Under the pieces are notes generated by a model that had not been told where the DNA came from, searched no databases, and saw only the letters and a program-made list of their open reading frames with translations. A DNA stretch of 64,000 nucleotides from NCBI RefSeq assembly GCF_001612945.1, contig NZ_BDBK01000001.1:434001-498000 (forward strand), in the 5' to 3' direction. The DNA comes from Nocardia inohanensis NBRC 100128 (lineage in GTDB: Bacteria; Actinomycetota; Actinomycetes; Mycobacteriales; Mycobacteriaceae). Positions 9,265-19,157 of the stretch are shown one piece after another; position 1 is the stretch's first letter, and the number at the start of each line of letters is the position of its first letter. A program made the position numbers and the translations under genes.

Positions 9265-10515
9265 TCAGGCTTTGGGGGCGGGATAGAGAGCGGCGGCGAG
9301 CCGCGGGACCGCGAGCTCGCGCTGCCAGGGGCGCGCGCCGCCCGCGGTGAGGAAGGCGTCGATGAGCGCGGGGCCGTCGCCGTTGGTGACGGTCAGGGGC
9401 AGACCGTCCCAGCACATGCGGCGGAGCAGGTCCGGGGTGAGCAGGTTCTCGACCGGGATCGAGACCTCGTTGGACAGCTCGGTCATGGCGGCGCGAGCGC
9501 TGGCCAGCCGGGCGGCGGCCGCCGGGTCGCGGCGTTCCCAGCGGTTGACCGGGGGCGGGCCGTCGAAGGGCTGGGTCAGCGGGGGCAGTTCGCTGTCCGG
9601 CAGGGCTCTGGCGCGTTCGACCGCGCCGAGCCATTCGCGGGAGTAGCGGCGCTGGCGCGGACCGCCGAAGATCGGCAGGGCACGCAGCTGGGCGATGGTT
9701 TTGGGTTCGCCGGTCGCGGCCGACACGATCGCGGAGTCGGGCAGGATGCGGGCGGGCGCGACATCGCGCAGGCGGGCCAGGCGGTCGCGGGTGGTCCACA
9801 GTTCGCGGACGATGGCGAGCTGGCGGGTGCGCCGCAGCGTATGGATGCCGGAGGTGCGACGCCAGCGTTCGGCCTTGGGTGCGGAGGGTTCGGCGCGGCG
9901 CACATGCTCGAATTCCTGGGCCGCCCAATCGGTTTTGCCCTGATGCTCGAGCTCGACCGCGACCGCGTCCCGCAGTTCGAGCAGCAGCTCCACATCGAGC
10001 GCCGCGTAGTTGAGCCATTCATCGGGCAGCGGCCGGGTGGACCAGTCCGCGGCCCCGTGCCCCTTGCGGAGTTCGCGCCCGAGCAGTCGTTCCACCATGG
10101 CGGCGAGCCCGACACGCTCGTACCCGGCGAGCCGCCCGCCCAGTTCGGTGTCGAACAGTCGCGCCGGATACAGCCCGAGTTCCGCCAGGCCCGGCAGATC
10201 CTGATCGGCGGAGTGCAGCACCCATTCCAGCCCGTTGATGGCGTCCGCGAGCGGCGTGAGCGCCTCGTCCACCGGCACCGGATCGATGAGGAAACTGCCC
10301 GCACCCGCACGCCGCAACTGAATCAGATACGCGCGATTGGAGTACCGGAATCCGGAGGCGCGCTCGGCATCGACCGCCAGCGGACCCGTCCCGCCGGCCA
10401 ACCGGCGCGCGGCCTCGGCGATTTCGGCAGGGGTGTCCAATACCGGCGGCACACCGTCCACTGGCGCGAGCAAGGGGACCGCGGCAGTGGTTTCGGGTTC
10501 TTCTGGTACGGACAT
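9265..10515 (-). CDS. rnd: RNase D-like 3'-5' exoribonuclease with HRDC domain
   Basis: 416 residues from ATG 10515. The DEDD exonuclease domain shows Exo I as PLAVDAERASGF, Exo II as LHSADQDLPGL and Exo III as NYAALDVELLLEL (the DEDDy type with a Tyr). A helical HRDC-like region follows (residues about 230-300). It would trim the 3' ends of structured RNAs such as tRNA precursors. In M. tuberculosis the equivalent gene sits beside dxs and DUF3000 as here. The upstream frame continues to 10719 without a family-like sequence. Confidence 0.9.
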   Translation of the reverse strand: MSVPEEPETTAAVPLLAPVDGVPPVLDTPAEIAEAARRLAGGTGPLAVDAERASGFRYSNRAYLIQLRRAGAGSFLIDPVPVDEALTPLADAINGLEWVLHSADQDLPGLAELGLYPARLFDTELGGRLAGYERVGLAAMVERLLGRELRKGHGAADWSTRPLPDEWLNYAALDVELLLELRDAVAVELEHQGKTDWAAQEFEHVRRAEPSAPKAERWRRTSGIHTLRRTRQLAIVRELWTTRDRLARLRDVAPARILPDSAIVSAATGEPKTIAQLRALPIFGGPRQRRYSREWLGAVERARALPDSELPPLTQPFDGPPPVNRWERRDPAAAARLASARAAMTELSNEVSIPVENLLTPDLLRRMCWDGLPLTVTNGDGPALIDAFLTAGGARPWQRELAVPRLAAALYPAPKA

Positions 10516-10867
10516 GGTCTTGAACTTTACGGGTAGGACGGGGATGGACCCGCGTCCCGTCGTGATTCCGCCGACCGGTACGCGGCTGTGCGCTGCTCGG
10601 AATCGTACGTCGCCCCCGCTGATTTCGTTGCGGTACAGAAGTTCTGATCGGGTGATTGCCGCCCTGGCACAGAGGGCAATATCACACTGACCACCGCAGA
10701 TGCCCGGGTGCGGCGGCAAACCCGCCCCCTACGGACTCTGTTCGCGCCATCCCGGCACGCATTCGGCGGGGAGCTCACGGGCAGCGGGATTCGGGTTGCG
10801 GCCTACCTGGTTCGCGGATGCCGACATGCCGGCCGAGGACGGCGGGGGAGCGTCCAGGCGTACCGAT
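10516..10867. other. 352-bp intergenic region between rnd and DUF3000
   Basis: No convincing gene. A plus-strand frame from 10700 begins MPGCGGKPAPYGLCSRH, with cysteines and a histidine spaced like a small zinc ribbon, but it runs antisense into DUF3000 and has no clear ribosome-binding site. The promoters of rnd must lie at the low-coordinate end. Confidence 0.4.
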
Positions 10868-11497
10868 CTACTCGTCGTCCGCGTCGCCGCGCCGGATATC
10901 CAGTCGCGTCACGCCCGCGGGCGGCAGTCCCGCCGCGTAGGCGAGCACCTCACCGAAGGCTTCCACATGCGGCCGCATCTCGGAGTCGCCGACCGTCCAG
11001 GACGCGCGGAGTTCGAGTTGATGCGCCCGCGGCGGTCCCGCGATATCGCCGTACCGGACCGAACTGGTGGAGGTCACCGTCCCGCCGAGCGCGGTGAACC
11101 CGGTGCGCGATTCGAGCGCGTCGACCAGCCAGCTCCACGCTACCTCGGGTAGCAGCGGGTCGGCGGCGAGCGCGGAGTCGATATCGGCCTGGATGTAGGC
11201 CACCAGCCGGAACACCCCGTGCCAGGCTTCTTGCCCGTTCGGGTCGTGCAGCAGGATGAGCCGGCCGAACGCGTCCCCGTCGGAGTCGACGGGCACCACG
11301 TTGGTGTCGGGTCGCGTGACTTCCGCACCTAACGCGTAGGAGTAGGGAGCCAGGCGCTGGGGCGGGCGGATCGGAGCGAGCTCGATCCGAGGATGCACGG
11401 TTGCGGTTCCCATCGCATCGACCGCGGCGCGAAACCTTGGGGGTTCTTCGGGTTCCGGGGTCGGTGCGGCGCCGTCGCGGAAGTCGAGCGGTGTCAC
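10868..11497 (-). CDS. DUF3000 family protein
   Basis: 209 residues from GTG 11497. Conserved segments are [20 protein letters not shown] near residue 37 and the C-terminal [20 protein letters not shown]. The family is restricted to actinobacteria and always lies near hemE and an RNase D; its function is unknown. It has no signal peptide or membrane segment. The open frame reaches 11608, which would overlap hemE, so the internal GTG is chosen. Confidence 0.85.
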   Translation of the reverse strand: MTPLDFRDGAAPTPEPEEPPRFRAAVDAMGTATVHPRIELAPIRPPQRLAPYSYALGAEVTRPDTNVVPVDSDGDAFGRLILLHDPNGQEAWHGVFRLVAYIQADIDSALAADPLLPEVAWSWLVDALESRTGFTALGGTVTSTSSVRYGDIAGPPRAHQLELRASWTVGDSEMRPHVEAFGEVLAYAAGLPPAGVTRLDIRRGDADDE

Positions 11498-11571
11498 GGG
11501 AGGCAACGGTAGACCGCCGGGGGCCGGAGTCGTGCGAGGCGCGCCGTCACACCCCTTTACGATGGCTCTCG

Positions 11572-12639
11572 ATGAGCACTCACAGCCGCCGCCAGTTGAC
11601 CGATGCACCCTTCCTCGTCGCCGCGAAGGGTGGCGTTCCGCATCGGCGTCCGGTGTGGTTCATGAGACAGGCCGGTCGGTCCCTTCCGGAGTACCGGGAA
11701 CTGCGCGCCGGAATCGGCATGCTGCAATCCTGCTTCGATCCGGAGCTGGTCTGCGAGATCACCATGCAGCCGATCCGCCGCCACGATATGGACGCGGCAA
11801 TCCTGTTCTCCGACATCGTGGTTCCGCTCAAGGCGGCGGGCATCGACCTCGATATCGTCCCCGGCGTCGGCCCGGTGGTGGCCAATCCGGTGCGCACGGT
11901 CGCCGACGTACGCGCCCTGCCGCGCCTGCGCGCCGAAGAGGTGGGCGCCGTCACCGCCGGCATCAAACTCCTGCTGGACGCCCTGGATCAGGTTCCGCTG
12001 ATCGGTTTCGCCGGAGCGCCTTTCACCCTCGCCTCCTATCTGGTCGAGGGCGGCCCGTCGAAGAATCACGAACGCACCAAGGCGATGATGCTCGCCGACC
12101 CCGACACCTGGCATCAACTGCTCGGCGTCCTCACCGACATCACCATCGAATTCCTGCGCGCCCAGATCGACGCCGGCGTAGACGCCATGCAGCTCTTCGA
12201 TTCCTGGGCCGGCGCCCTCTCCCTGGCCCAGTACCGCGAATACGTGCTCCCGCACTCCGAACGCATCTTCACCGAACTGGCCGACGCCGGCATCCCGCGC
12301 ATCCACTTCGGCGTCGGCACCGGAGAACTGCTGGGCGCCATGGGCGAAGCCGGCGCGGACGTCGTAGGCGTCGACTGGCGTATTCCCCTCACCGACGCCA
12401 TCCGACGCGTCGGCCCCGGAAAAGCCTTGCAGGGCAACCTCGATCCGGCCGTCCTCTTCGCCGGCCCCGCCGCCATCGAGGCCGAAGTCCGTCGTATCGC
12501 CCACGAAGCCGACGAAGCCATCACCCTCGGCGCCACCGGCCACATCTTCAACCTCGGCCACGGCGTCCTGCCCGCCACCGACCCCACCGTCATCACCGAC
12601 ACCGTCGCCCTCATCCACAGCCTCCCCGCCCCCCTCTAA
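11572..12639 (+). CDS. hemE: Uroporphyrinogen decarboxylase
   Basis: Removes four acetate carboxylates from uroporphyrinogen III to give coproporphyrinogen III in haem synthesis. 355 residues from ATG 11572. The signature [19 protein letters not shown] is at residues about 27-45, the catalytic Asp region is [17 protein letters not shown], and the C-terminal [12 protein letters not shown] closes the barrel. It is divergent from DUF3000 and followed 254 bp later by hemY, the next enzyme of the pathway. Confidence 0.97.
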   Translation: MSTHSRRQLTDAPFLVAAKGGVPHRRPVWFMRQAGRSLPEYRELRAGIGMLQSCFDPELVCEITMQPIRRHDMDAAILFSDIVVPLKAAGIDLDIVPGVGPVVANPVRTVADVRALPRLRAEEVGAVTAGIKLLLDALDQVPLIGFAGAPFTLASYLVEGGPSKNHERTKAMMLADPDTWHQLLGVLTDITIEFLRAQIDAGVDAMQLFDSWAGALSLAQYREYVLPHSERIFTELADAGIPRIHFGVGTGELLGAMGEAGADVVGVDWRIPLTDAIRRVGPGKALQGNLDPAVLFAGPAAIEAEVRRIAHEADEAITLGATGHIFNLGHGVLPATDPTVITDTVALIHSLPAPL

Positions 12640-12893
12640 CCACCCCCGCCGCAAACCACCCCTAATCCCTCTCCACAAACCGCCCGCCCGCACTCACCAG
12701 ATCGCTTGTCTCCAACGCGGGCGCAGACCAACTCGCGCCGACGCGGGCGTGTGACGCGGACGCAGCTCACATCTCGGGCGGGAGTAGGTTGGCCGGTATA
12801 GCGGCTCGACGTGAGGTGCGGGCTGTGGCGCTGTGGCCTGGCGGTGCTGGAAGTCGGCGGGTTGTGGTGGTCGCTGAGTGACGGGAGTGGTCG

Positions 12894-14240
12894 ATGCGGA
12901 TCGCGGTGGTCGGTGGCGGGATCAGTGGGCTGGTTGCCGCGTATCGATTGCGACAGGCGTTGGGGCCGGCGGCGGACCTGGTGCTGGTCGAGCGGCGGGG
13001 ACGCGTCGGCGGCATTTTGCGGACCGGTGAACTGGCCGGTGATCCGGTGGATCTGGGTGCGGAGGCGTTCGTCGGGCGCCGTCCTGAAATCCCTTCGCTC
13101 ATGCGCGAATTGGGGATCGAGGATCAGCTGGTGTACCCCGCCGGGCGGCGTCCTCTGATCTGGTCGAACGGCGGCACCCATCCGCTGCCGGCGGGCACGC
13201 TCATGGGTATCCCGGCCGGACCGGAAGCGGTGACCGGACTGGTCGATGCCGAAACCCTGACTCGCATAGCGACGGAACCTCAACACCCCCTGCATTGGTC
13301 GCCCGGCGACGATATGTCCGTAGCGGCGCTGGTCGGAGATCGCTTCGGCGATCAGGTGGTTCATCGCAGCGTCGACCCGCTGCTCGGCGGAGTGTATGCG
13401 GGACTTGCGAATACGATCGGGGTCCGCGCGGCCCTGCCGACCCTCGCCGCCGCCCTCGACAACGGCGCGCCCAGCCTGACGGCGGCCGTCGCCGCCGCCC
13501 TGCCTGCCCCCTCCGCCGCCCCGGTCTTCGGCGGCATCCGTGACGGTTACGGCGTCCTCCTCGACGCCCTCCGCGCCGCCGCCGCAGTGAAGATCGAAAC
13601 CGGTACCCCCGCAACCAAACTGCTGCGCACTGCCACCGGCTGGGACCTGGACCCGATCGGCGCGGTGGACGCCGTGATCCTGGCCGTTCCGGCCGACGAG
13701 GCAGCCGAACTCCTCACCGAGATCGCCCCCGCCGCAGCCGAACTCGCCGCCGGAATCGAACTGGCCTCCTCCGCGGTGGTGGCCATGGCCCTCCCCGCCG
13801 ACGCCGCTCTCCCCGACAACTCCGGCATCCTGGTAGCCACCGGAGAACCCCTGCGCGCCAAGGCATTCACCCTCTCCAGCCGCAAATGGCCGCACCTGGC
13901 CGCCCGCGAAGTGGCCGTCGTCCGAGCCTCCTTCGGCCGCTACGGCGCCGCCGCCCCCCTAACCTGGTCCGACGAAGAGCTGATCACTGCCGCCAGAGCC
14001 GACCTGGCCACCGTCACCGGCGCAACCATCCACCCGCGCCAAGCGATCGTCCAACGTTGGCCCCGCGGCCTCCCGCAATACGCCCCCGGCCACACCACCC
14101 GAATCGCCGACCTCCGCACCGCCACAGCCGATCTCCCCGCCCTGGCCCTGGCCGGCTCCTACCTCGACGGCGTAGGCGTCCCTGCCTGCGCCGCCTCCGG
14201 CACCGCCGCCGCCACCCGAATCCTCAACCACCTCACCTAG
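12894..14240 (+). CDS. hemY: Coproporphyrinogen III / protoporphyrinogen oxidase
   Basis: FAD enzyme of 448 residues. The N-terminal dinucleotide fold is VVGGGISGLVAAYRL followed by LVERRGRVGG, and the C-terminal FAD contact is LAGSYLDGVGVPACAASG. In actinobacteria this protein oxidises coproporphyrinogen III to coproporphyrin III, which is then metallated and decarboxylated by HemQ, encoded 2.3 kb downstream. GGGAG precedes ATG 12894. The 254 bp upstream contain no gene. Confidence 0.93.
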   Translation: MRIAVVGGGISGLVAAYRLRQALGPAADLVLVERRGRVGGILRTGELAGDPVDLGAEAFVGRRPEIPSLMRELGIEDQLVYPAGRRPLIWSNGGTHPLPAGTLMGIPAGPEAVTGLVDAETLTRIATEPQHPLHWSPGDDMSVAALVGDRFGDQVVHRSVDPLLGGVYAGLANTIGVRAALPTLAAALDNGAPSLTAAVAAALPAPSAAPVFGGIRDGYGVLLDALRAAAAVKIETGTPATKLLRTATGWDLDPIGAVDAVILAVPADEAAELLTEIAPAAAELAAGIELASSAVVAMALPADAALPDNSGILVATGEPLRAKAFTLSSRKWPHLAAREVAVVRASFGRYGAAAPLTWSDEELITAARADLATVTGATIHPRQAIVQRWPRGLPQYAPGHTTRIADLRTATADLPALALAGSYLDGVGVPACAASGTAAATRILNHLT

Positions 14241-14308
14241 CCCACGAAGACCACAGCGCCGGCCCCGCCATGATCGACGGCACACGGCGCACGTTGATCA
14301 TGAAACGG

Positions 14309-15262
14309 CTAGGCGGTGAGGTCGCTGGGGTCGGTGTTTCCGCCGCAGAGCACGATCGCGACGCGTTCGCCGGGACGCGGGACGTAGGCGCCGAAGCGCA
14401 GCGCGGCCAATGCCGTTGCGGCGGCGTGTTCCACCGGCAGCCGGCGGTTGGTCCACAAGAGCCGGCGAGCGGCGCTGATCTGTTCGTCGGTCACGAGTAC
14501 CGAGCGCGTATCGGCGAGAGCTGCTGCGGCCAGCGCCATTTCGGAGGTGCGGCTCGCCCCGAGGGAATCGGCGGCGATGGAGTCCACCGGCACATCGACC
14601 GGTTTGCCTTCGGCGAGTCCGGCATTGAAGGCCCGGCAGTTTTCGGGTTCGACGGCGACCACTCGCACGCCGTGGTGCGCGGCGGCGACGGCCATCCCGG
14701 TGAAGAGCCCGCCGCCGCCGACCGACACGACCACGGTGTCCAAAGTCGGTAACTGAGCGACGATTTCGTCGAGCAGCGTGCCCGCGCCCGCTGCGATGTA
14801 GGGATCGTCGTAGGCGTGCGAGCGCAGCGCCCCGGTGGCGGCGGCGTACCGCTCGCAGTCGGCGGCGGCCTCGGCGTAGCTGCTGCCGCCCGACATGACT
14901 TGCGCGCCGAGGGATTTCAGCCGCTCGACCTTCACCGCGGGCGCGGAGGCGGGCAGGAAGACGGTGGCGGCGGCATCGGCCAGTCCCGCCGCCCAGGCGC
15001 AGGCCACGCCCGCGTTCCCACCGGAGGCGATGGTCACCCCGACCTTCGGCAGCTCACCGCTTTCCTGATGCGCGAGGATGAAATTCGCGGCCCCGCGCGC
15101 CTTGAAGCTCCCGCTGTATTGCAGATGCTCCAACGCGAACCACACCTGTCCGCCGCCGGGTGCGGGCACGGTTCCCGGGTCGGCAGGCGCGAGCACCACC
15201 GGGCGGGTGTACCCCGCGATTCGGTCGGCGGCCGCTGTCACGTCTGCGTAAGTCGGTTGCAC
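14309..15262 (-). CDS. PLP-dependent serine/threonine dehydratase-like enzyme
   Basis: Fold-type II PLP enzyme of 317 residues from GTG 15262, preceded by GAAGGAAG. The PLP lysine is in YSGSFKARGAANF, the Asn contact in IASGGNAGVACAWAAG and the phosphate loop in VSVGGGGLFTGMA. It would deaminate serine or threonine to a 2-oxoacid; racemase activity is also known in this family. It splits hemY from hemQ and is divergent from a TetR gene, so it is probably that regulator's target. Confidence 0.85.
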   Translation of the reverse strand: MQPTYADVTAAADRIAGYTRPVVLAPADPGTVPAPGGGQVWFALEHLQYSGSFKARGAANFILAHQESGELPKVGVTIASGGNAGVACAWAAGLADAAATVFLPASAPAVKVERLKSLGAQVMSGGSSYAEAAADCERYAAATGALRSHAYDDPYIAAGAGTLLDEIVAQLPTLDTVVVSVGGGGLFTGMAVAAAHHGVRVVAVEPENCRAFNAGLAEGKPVDVPVDSIAADSLGASRTSEMALAAAALADTRSVLVTDEQISAARRLLWTNRRLPVEHAAATALAALRFGAYVPRPGERVAIVLCGGNTDPSDLTA

Positions 15263-15344
15263 TGCACTTCCTTCGCCTTCGATGCCGGATTTCGGACGAT
15301 ACAGACACACCCAGCAACACGCCCAGGTTCGATTCGCCGGATAA

Positions 15345-15355
15345 TTACACTGTAA
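15345..15355. promoter_or_regulatory. Short inverted repeat TTACACTGTAA before the TetR gene
   Basis: TTAC-ACT-GTAA, 11 bp, lies 15 bp before the TetR start in the 107-bp divergent region shared with the dehydratase. It may be the regulator's operator. Confidence 0.35.
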
Positions 15356-15369
15356 CTTACGCTGGACGA

Positions 15370-16023
15370 ATGCCCAGGAAGTCGAAATCGCTCGACGAAG
15401 CCACGCCGGAGGCGATCGCGCGCGCCGGACTGGCGATCATCAGCGAAAAGGGCGGATCCGAGCTGAGTTTCCGCGCCATCGCGAACTATCTCGAGGTGTC
15501 GCACACCACGGTGGTGCGCCGGGGTGGCGGAGACTTCGCCGGCCTGCTCGATCTGCTCGCCGACCACCTCGCCGACAGCCTCCCGGTGATCCCCGCGGGC
15601 TCCGGCGAATGGGCCGAGCTGACCGAACGCCGTTTCACCGCACTCTACGAACTGCTCGGCACCAGACCGGGATTGGTGCTGCTCAGAGGGTCGCGTTCGT
15701 GGTTCGGCCCGCGCATCCTGTCCCGGCTGACCGAACCGCAACTGGCCGACAATCTCGCGCTCGGCCTCACCGTCGACGACGCCCTGCTGGCATATCGCGA
15801 GATGTACCTCTACACCCTGGGCTGCGCGGCGCTGATCGAGCACCGCGACCGCAAAACGGTTCGGCTGCGCACCCGTTCGGCCCTCGCGGCGCTGGATCCG
15901 GAGGAGTTCCCGGTGCTGGGCACCCATCTGGAGACGGTGGCGCAGCTGACCGTCAGCGACGACATCTTCTGCGATGGCCTGCGCCGTCTGATCACCTCCT
16001 GGGCTGCCGCGCCGAAATCCTGA
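15370..16023 (+). CDS. TetR-family transcriptional regulator
   Basis: 217 residues from ATG 15370. The helix-turn-helix is LSFRAIANYLEVSHTTVVRR, with RRGG where most relatives have YRYF/YRHV, followed by a helical ligand domain. It is divergent from the dehydratase and likely controls it. The preceding 26 residues of open frame lack family resemblance. The ligand is unknown. Confidence 0.85.
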   Translation: MPRKSKSLDEATPEAIARAGLAIISEKGGSELSFRAIANYLEVSHTTVVRRGGGDFAGLLDLLADHLADSLPVIPAGSGEWAELTERRFTALYELLGTRPGLVLLRGSRSWFGPRILSRLTEPQLADNLALGLTVDDALLAYREMYLYTLGCAALIEHRDRKTVRLRTRSALAALDPEEFPVLGTHLETVAQLTVSDDIFCDGLRRLITSWAAAPKS

Positions 16024-16133
16024 ACCTCCGCGATGCCGGTCCGTAACCCGGCACTGTGAACGCCCCTGCGCCCCTGCGCGATATCGCTCTAAACGACTGC
16101 TGGGCGCCGAACCGGCGCCGGGGGAGGAGAGCG

Positions 16134-16601
16134 ATGAGCCTGCGGCCGGCCGATGCCGTACCGGAGTCCCGGGGCGCGACCGGGTGGGAACCGAACCGTT
16201 TCTGCGCATCGGAAGCGACGCGCCTCGCCGCGCTGCGTCCCGCGTGCCTGTGGGCCGTGAAGCTGTGGGCGGTGGCGGCATCGGTCTTCCCGCTGCTCTA
16301 TGTCATCGAATGGACGGTGCTGCTCTACGGTCTGCTCCTGCTCGAACGCCTCGGCATCCTGGCCGGCGGCTCCCGCCTGTTGCTCCTGATGGTGCTGCTG
16401 CCGGTGCTGAACGCCGTTGCGGCCCTGCTGTATCGACGCCCGCGCGGGGACCGGCGCGGGGTGGCCGGGGTGCGCCGCCGGGCCCGCTCACCCAAAGTGG
16501 CACGATGGGCCCATGGCGCGACTCGACTACAAGGCCCTCAACGACACCATCCGCTACCTCATGTTCTCGGTGTTCCAGGTGGAGCCCGGCGTGCTCGGTG
16601 A
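16134..16601 (+). CDS. Small two-helix membrane protein overlapping hemQ
   Basis: 155 residues from ATG 16134, behind a strong GGAGGAG at 16123. Two hydrophobic segments, about residues 40-65 ([21 protein letters not shown]) and 70-95 ([19 protein letters not shown]), are followed by an Arg-rich tail. Codon third positions are GC-rich across the first 120 codons as in real genes. The frame overlaps the first 89 bp of hemQ in another phase, so the last ~30 residues may not be conserved. I do not recognise the family. Tight linkage to hemQ suggests co-expression. Confidence 0.55.
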   Translation: MSLRPADAVPESRGATGWEPNRFCASEATRLAALRPACLWAVKLWAVAASVFPLLYVIEWTVLLYGLLLLERLGILAGGSRLLLLMVLLPVLNAVAALLYRRPRGDRRGVAGVRRRARSPKVARWAHGATRLQGPQRHHPLPHVLGVPGGARRAR

Positions 16602-17208
16602 CGACCGCGCGGCCGCCATCAAGGAGGCCCGGGAGTTCTTCGACGGTCTGGAAGAGCGCGGCGTGGTCGTGCGCGGTATCTACGATGTCGCCGGCATGCG
16701 CGCCGACGCCGATTTCATGATCTGGTGGCACGCCGAGAAGATCGAGGAGATCCAGGCCGCCTACGCCGATTTCCGCCGCACCACCGAGCTGGGCCAGGCC
16801 TCGAACCCGGTGTGGTCCAATGCCGCCCTGCATCGCCCGGCCGAGTTCAACAAGTCCCACATCCCCGCGTTCCTGGCGGGCGAGGAGCCGGGCAACTACA
16901 TCTGCGTGTACCCGTTCGTGCGCTCCTACGAGTGGTACCTGCTGCCCGACGAGGAGCGTCGCAAGATGCTCGCCGATCACGGCAAGGCCGCGCGCGGCTA
17001 CCCCGATGTGCGCGCCAATACGGTCTCGTCCTTCGCGCTCGGCGATTACGAGTGGCTGCTCGCCTTCGAGGCCCCCGAACTGCATCGCATCGTGGACCTG
17101 ATGCGTGATCTGCGCGCCACCGAGGCGAGGTTGCATGTGCGCGAGGAGATCCCGTTCTTCACCGGCCCGCGTGTCGAGATCGAGCAGCTGATCGCGGCGT
17201 TGCCGTAG
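16513..17208 (+). CDS. hemQ: Coproheme decarboxylase (HemQ, chlorite dismutase-like)
   Basis: Converts iron-coproporphyrin to haem b with hydrogen peroxide, the last step of the coproporphyrin-dependent pathway. 231 residues from ATG 16513. The family core includes [29 protein letters not shown] followed at once by ADHGK, whose His is the likely proximal iron ligand, and [14 protein letters not shown]. Length and domain match actinobacterial HemQ. It lies downstream of hemE and hemY, separated from hemY by the dehydratase/TetR pair. Confidence 0.95.
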   Translation: MARLDYKALNDTIRYLMFSVFQVEPGVLGDDRAAAIKEAREFFDGLEERGVVVRGIYDVAGMRADADFMIWWHAEKIEEIQAAYADFRRTTELGQASNPVWSNAALHRPAEFNKSHIPAFLAGEEPGNYICVYPFVRSYEWYLLPDEERRKMLADHGKAARGYPDVRANTVSSFALGDYEWLLAFEAPELHRIVDLMRDLRATEARLHVREEIPFFTGPRVEIEQLIAALP

Positions 17209-17213
17209 GAAAC

Positions 17214-17249
17214 TCCCCGCCTGCCCAGACAATTCGGGGCATGCGGGGA
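17214..17249. terminator. Bidirectional hairpin between hemQ and msrB
   Basis: TCCCCGCCTGCCC pairs with GGGCATGCGGGGA (one mismatch) around a 10-base loop. It sits between convergent genes and could end both transcripts, although there is no T run. Confidence 0.5.
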
Positions 17250-17279
17250 ATCCGGCTCGCTCCGTAGGCTTCCTGCGAC

Positions 17280-17717
17280 CTACTTCGTTGCCTCGTCCGA
17301 GGGGTGCAGGCGCAGCGAAATGGAGTTGATGCAGTAGCGCTTGTCCGTGGGCGTGGGGTAACCCTCGCCCTCGAACACGTGCCCCAGGTGACTGTGACAG
17401 TTGGGGCACAGCACTTCCACGCGTCGCATGCCGAGCGAATCGTCGGTCTTCAGGATCACCGCGTCGGAGTTCGACGGATCGAAGAACGACGGCCAGCCGC
17501 AGTGCGAATGGAATTTCTCTGTGCTGCGGAACAATTCGGCCCCACAGGCGCGGCAGGCATAGACGCCCTCGGTCTCGGTATCGGTGTATTCACCCGTGAA
17601 AGCCCGCTCGGTGCCCGCTTCCCGCAGCACCGCGTACTCCTCGGGACTCAGCTTGGCCCGCCATTCCTGCGGTGTCAGCTGTATTCGCGGTTGCGAAGTA
17701 TCGGCATCGGAACTCAT
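17280..17717 (-). CDS. msrB: Peptide-methionine (R)-S-oxide reductase
   Basis: Repairs methionine-R-sulfoxide in oxidised proteins. 145 residues from ATG 17717, preceded by GGGGA; an ATG three codons upstream is possible. Two zinc CxxC pairs are visible (CRACGAELF and CPNCHSHLGHVF), and the catalytic Cys is in RYCINSISLRL near the C-terminus. The family core FHSHCGWPSFFDP is intact. It is the neighbour of aftC as in M. tuberculosis. Confidence 0.96.
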   Translation of the reverse strand: MSSDADTSQPRIQLTPQEWRAKLSPEEYAVLREAGTERAFTGEYTDTETEGVYACRACGAELFRSTEKFHSHCGWPSFFDPSNSDAVILKTDDSLGMRRVEVLCPNCHSHLGHVFEGEGYPTPTDKRYCINSISLRLHPSDEATK

Positions 17718-17744
17718 GTTCCCCACGCTAGTACTTCGCCGCGA

Positions 17745-19058
17745 TCAGTGTCCGGTGCCCTGCACGACCGGTTCGGCATGGGGCGCACGGCCATTGCGCG
17801 CGACCGGTGCCTCCACCGGGTCCGGGTGCATCCACGCCGGATCCAGGGATTTGCCCGCCTGCAACCGGCCTTCGCGCTTCGCGGTCAGGTACCGCTCGCC
17901 GAGGACACAGAAGATGACGATGAGCAGCAGCCCCCACCCGAAGGTGACGCGCAGGTACTCCAGGGTCCGTCCGGTCGACTGCCAGCGATCCGAGAGCCAC
18001 TTGTCGTAGGACATGAACCCGAAGACCGCCACCCACGCCGGCCAGTTCCGCAGCGTCGAATTCTTCAGCACCACGGTCATCAACAGCGGGAACAGGAACA
18101 TCGAGTAGTACATCTGCCCCAGCGAACCCACCAGCAGCACACCCGCGATCAGCACGCCGGAGGTGGTGCAGATGAAGAACACTTCGTCATCGAGGTAGTA
18201 CCGGTACAGCATCCACAGAATGGCCAGCACCATCACACCCATGACGATCCGGATGGTCCAGGTCAGCCAATCCGCGACGCCGTAGTACCCGGCATTGCCG
18301 ACGATGGCGCTGTTGAAGTAGTCCCGCGACTCCATGATGTACGGCCAGGTGTGCGACCAGAACTGCTTGTAATCCACGATCAACGGCCACGCCGCCAGAT
18401 TCAGCAGCACCGGAATGCCGAGGGCGGTGATGAACACCTTCCACTGCCCGCGCACCAGCGGAATGAACAGCAGTGGCGCGAGCAATGGCCCCTTGACCGC
18501 GATGGTCAACCCCAAAGCCGCACCGGCCCATAGGTCTTTGCGCTTGAGCAGCAGATGGAAATACCCGACCATCGCCAGCAGCAGGCACCCGTTGATATTG
18601 GTGAAGACCAGCGTGTTCGTCACGGTCTCGGACATGAACATGGCCAGCAGCAGGGCGGGCGCGGCCACCGAATTCAGCGTGAAGTTGAACAGCCGCAACA
18701 GCAAATACCCGGCCAGGATGATGGCCGCCGCGTTCACCAGGATGAACAGCCACCGCGACTTCTCCGGATCCACGATGGCCAGCGGCGCGATCAACAGCGT
18801 CCCACTGGGCGGATACAGGTAGTGCGGGTCGGTGGAGTTGAAGTTCGCCCCGTACACCGCGCGATGGTTGAGGAAATTCAACGACGCGTCGTAGACGGGG
18901 CGGAAGTCATTGGTGATGTACCCGTTGACAGCCTTGATGAACACCCGGTTGATCACGGTCAGGATCGCGAACGGCCACAGGGCGAAGTTCAGGACCTCGG
19001 CGGTGGTGCGAGCGGTGCGGGGCTCGAGCTGGCGAAGGAACACTCGGGCACGGTACAC
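17745..19058 (-). CDS. aftC: Arabinofuranosyltransferase AftC (GT-C membrane glycosyltransferase)
   Basis: Polytopic membrane enzyme of 437 residues with about ten hydrophobic helices. In mycobacteria AftC adds alpha-1,3-arabinofuranose branches to arabinan of arabinogalactan and lipoarabinomannan using decaprenyl-phosphoarabinose outside the membrane. The segments ITNDFRPVYDASLNFLNHR and DPHYLYPPSGTLLIAPL correspond closely to remembered mycobacterial AftC sequence, including the DF acidic motif in the first extracytoplasmic loop. The start is GTG 19058. The position between msrB and the Rv2672-like hydrolase matches M. tuberculosis. This gene marks the organism as a mycolate actinobacterium. 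Confidence 0.92.
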   Translation of the reverse strand: MYRARVFLRQLEPRTARTTAEVLNFALWPFAILTVINRVFIKAVNGYITNDFRPVYDASLNFLNHRAVYGANFNSTDPHYLYPPSGTLLIAPLAIVDPEKSRWLFILVNAAAIILAGYLLLRLFNFTLNSVAAPALLLAMFMSETVTNTLVFTNINGCLLLAMVGYFHLLLKRKDLWAGAALGLTIAVKGPLLAPLLFIPLVRGQWKVFITALGIPVLLNLAAWPLIVDYKQFWSHTWPYIMESRDYFNSAIVGNAGYYGVADWLTWTIRIVMGVMVLAILWMLYRYYLDDEVFFICTTSGVLIAGVLLVGSLGQMYYSMFLFPLLMTVVLKNSTLRNWPAWVAVFGFMSYDKWLSDRWQSTGRTLEYLRVTFGWGLLLIVIFCVLGERYLTAKREGRLQAGKSLDPAWMHPDPVEAPVARNGRAPHAEPVVQGTGH

Positions 19059-19157
19059 CGGAAACCGCGCCCGAGGTTGCGCGGACCCGCCGAAAACGTG
19101 CCGTGGCGCACACCCGCGCGCCCCGGTCGCGTCAGGTTCCCGGGGTGACCGGATAAC

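Noticed and set aside
10700..11152. Small zinc-ribbon gene beginning MPGCGGKPAPYG
   Set aside because: No ribosome-binding site and most of the frame is antisense to DUF3000.
13886..14752. 288-codon plus frame after hemY
   Set aside because: It is out of phase with hemY and then antisense to the dehydratase; no domain.
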